61,804 nucleotides of DNA from Spartobacteria bacterium (GTDB lineage Bacteria > Verrucomicrobiota > Kiritimatiellia > RZYC01), in the NCBI GenBank assembly GCA_009930475.1, contig RZYC01000016.1, positions 1 to 61,804 of the forward strand. Reading direction: 5' to 3'. The notes below the pieces were generated by a model that saw only the letters and a program-made list of their open reading frames with translations, ran no database searches and had not been told where the DNA came from. Below are positions 61,722 to 61,804 of this stretch, in pieces. A program made the translations under genes and the position numbers. Position 1 is the stretch's first letter. Every line of letters begins with the position of its first letter.

Positions 61722-61804
61722 ACAGGTCAGATATATGATTTAGTTGCCCGTCTAAAGTACGGCTTAAGCGACTGAAGGGGGCGAGTCGATCGAAAACAGT
61801 TGCT

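Overview
The window reads as chromosomal DNA of a Gram-negative bacterium of the PVC superphylum, most likely a Kiritimatiellota or Lentisphaerota relative. The lineage is an inference from several features: two giant secreted repeat proteins, DUF1573 and MauE-type envelope proteins, an outer-membrane LptE/BamD-like pair, and dispersed palindromic repeats. No rRNA, tRNA, CRISPR array or plasmid replication gene was recognised.

Layout. (1) Positions 1-14670 hold one giant secreted protein gene: nine tandem beta-helix modules of about 430 residues, then DUF11 domains, five HYDIN-like domains and a C-terminal domain. (2) 14915-16497 (minus) encode an LptE-like lipoprotein and a BamD-like TPR protein, divergent from a membrane protein of unknown function at 16727. 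(3) 17789-25050 (plus) is a compact housekeeping run: rsmD, coaD, DUF177, rpmF, plsX, fabH, fabD, fabG, acpP, fabF. It makes the start of the phospholipid and fatty-acid pathway, with a terminator after acpP and another after fabF. (4) 25162-26770 encode a VanZ-like membrane protein and a DPM1-type glycosyltransferase. (5) 27066-30250 (minus) encode a split transketolase and a glycerate kinase. (6) 30327-33858 encode an ABC-F ATPase, a CbpA-type DnaJ and a thioredoxin-like lipoprotein. (7) An EHD/sarcalumenin-like GTPase (minus) is divergent from an NYN-LOTUS RNA-binding protein (plus). (8) 36274-40397 (minus) is an RND efflux pump with its adaptor. (9) 40549-41562 is a REP-associated Y1 transposase. 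(10) 41591-44066 (minus) encode MauE-like, rhodanese, DUF1573 and isochorismatase-family proteins. (11) 44612-47340 encode a soluble MCP-like protein with a C-terminal Cache domain and two outer-membrane or periplasmic proteins. (12) 47716-55569 is a second giant protein: a seven-repeat FG-GAP propeller followed by about eleven InlB-like modules. (13) 55819-61506 (minus) encode a poly-HAMP chemoreceptor and an ArsR regulator with a four-domain CoA-disulfide reductase/rhodanese/TusA/DsrE fusion.

The most unusual signal is a family of short palindromes with core GTTCCAATGATTGGAAC. Copies occur between genes (26.8-27.06 kb, 47.5 kb), but three lie in frame inside the 3' part of rsmD and a variant lies inside the first giant gene. 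A second, longer REP-like element of about 50 bp appears as an inverted pair at 26.84-27.02 kb and as a single copy at 55.6 kb, each time between convergent genes. A RAYT-type transposase in the same window is the obvious candidate partner. The arrangement resembles protein-coding palindromic elements such as those of Rickettsia combined with a REP/RAYT system.

Other points of note are poly-G tracts clustered at the 5' end of the first giant gene, an orphan plus-strand terminator at 29.1 kb that suggests a small RNA, and a thioredoxin-like protein whose first active-site Cys is Ser. Everything here is from reading the sequence; no similarity searches or structure predictions were run.
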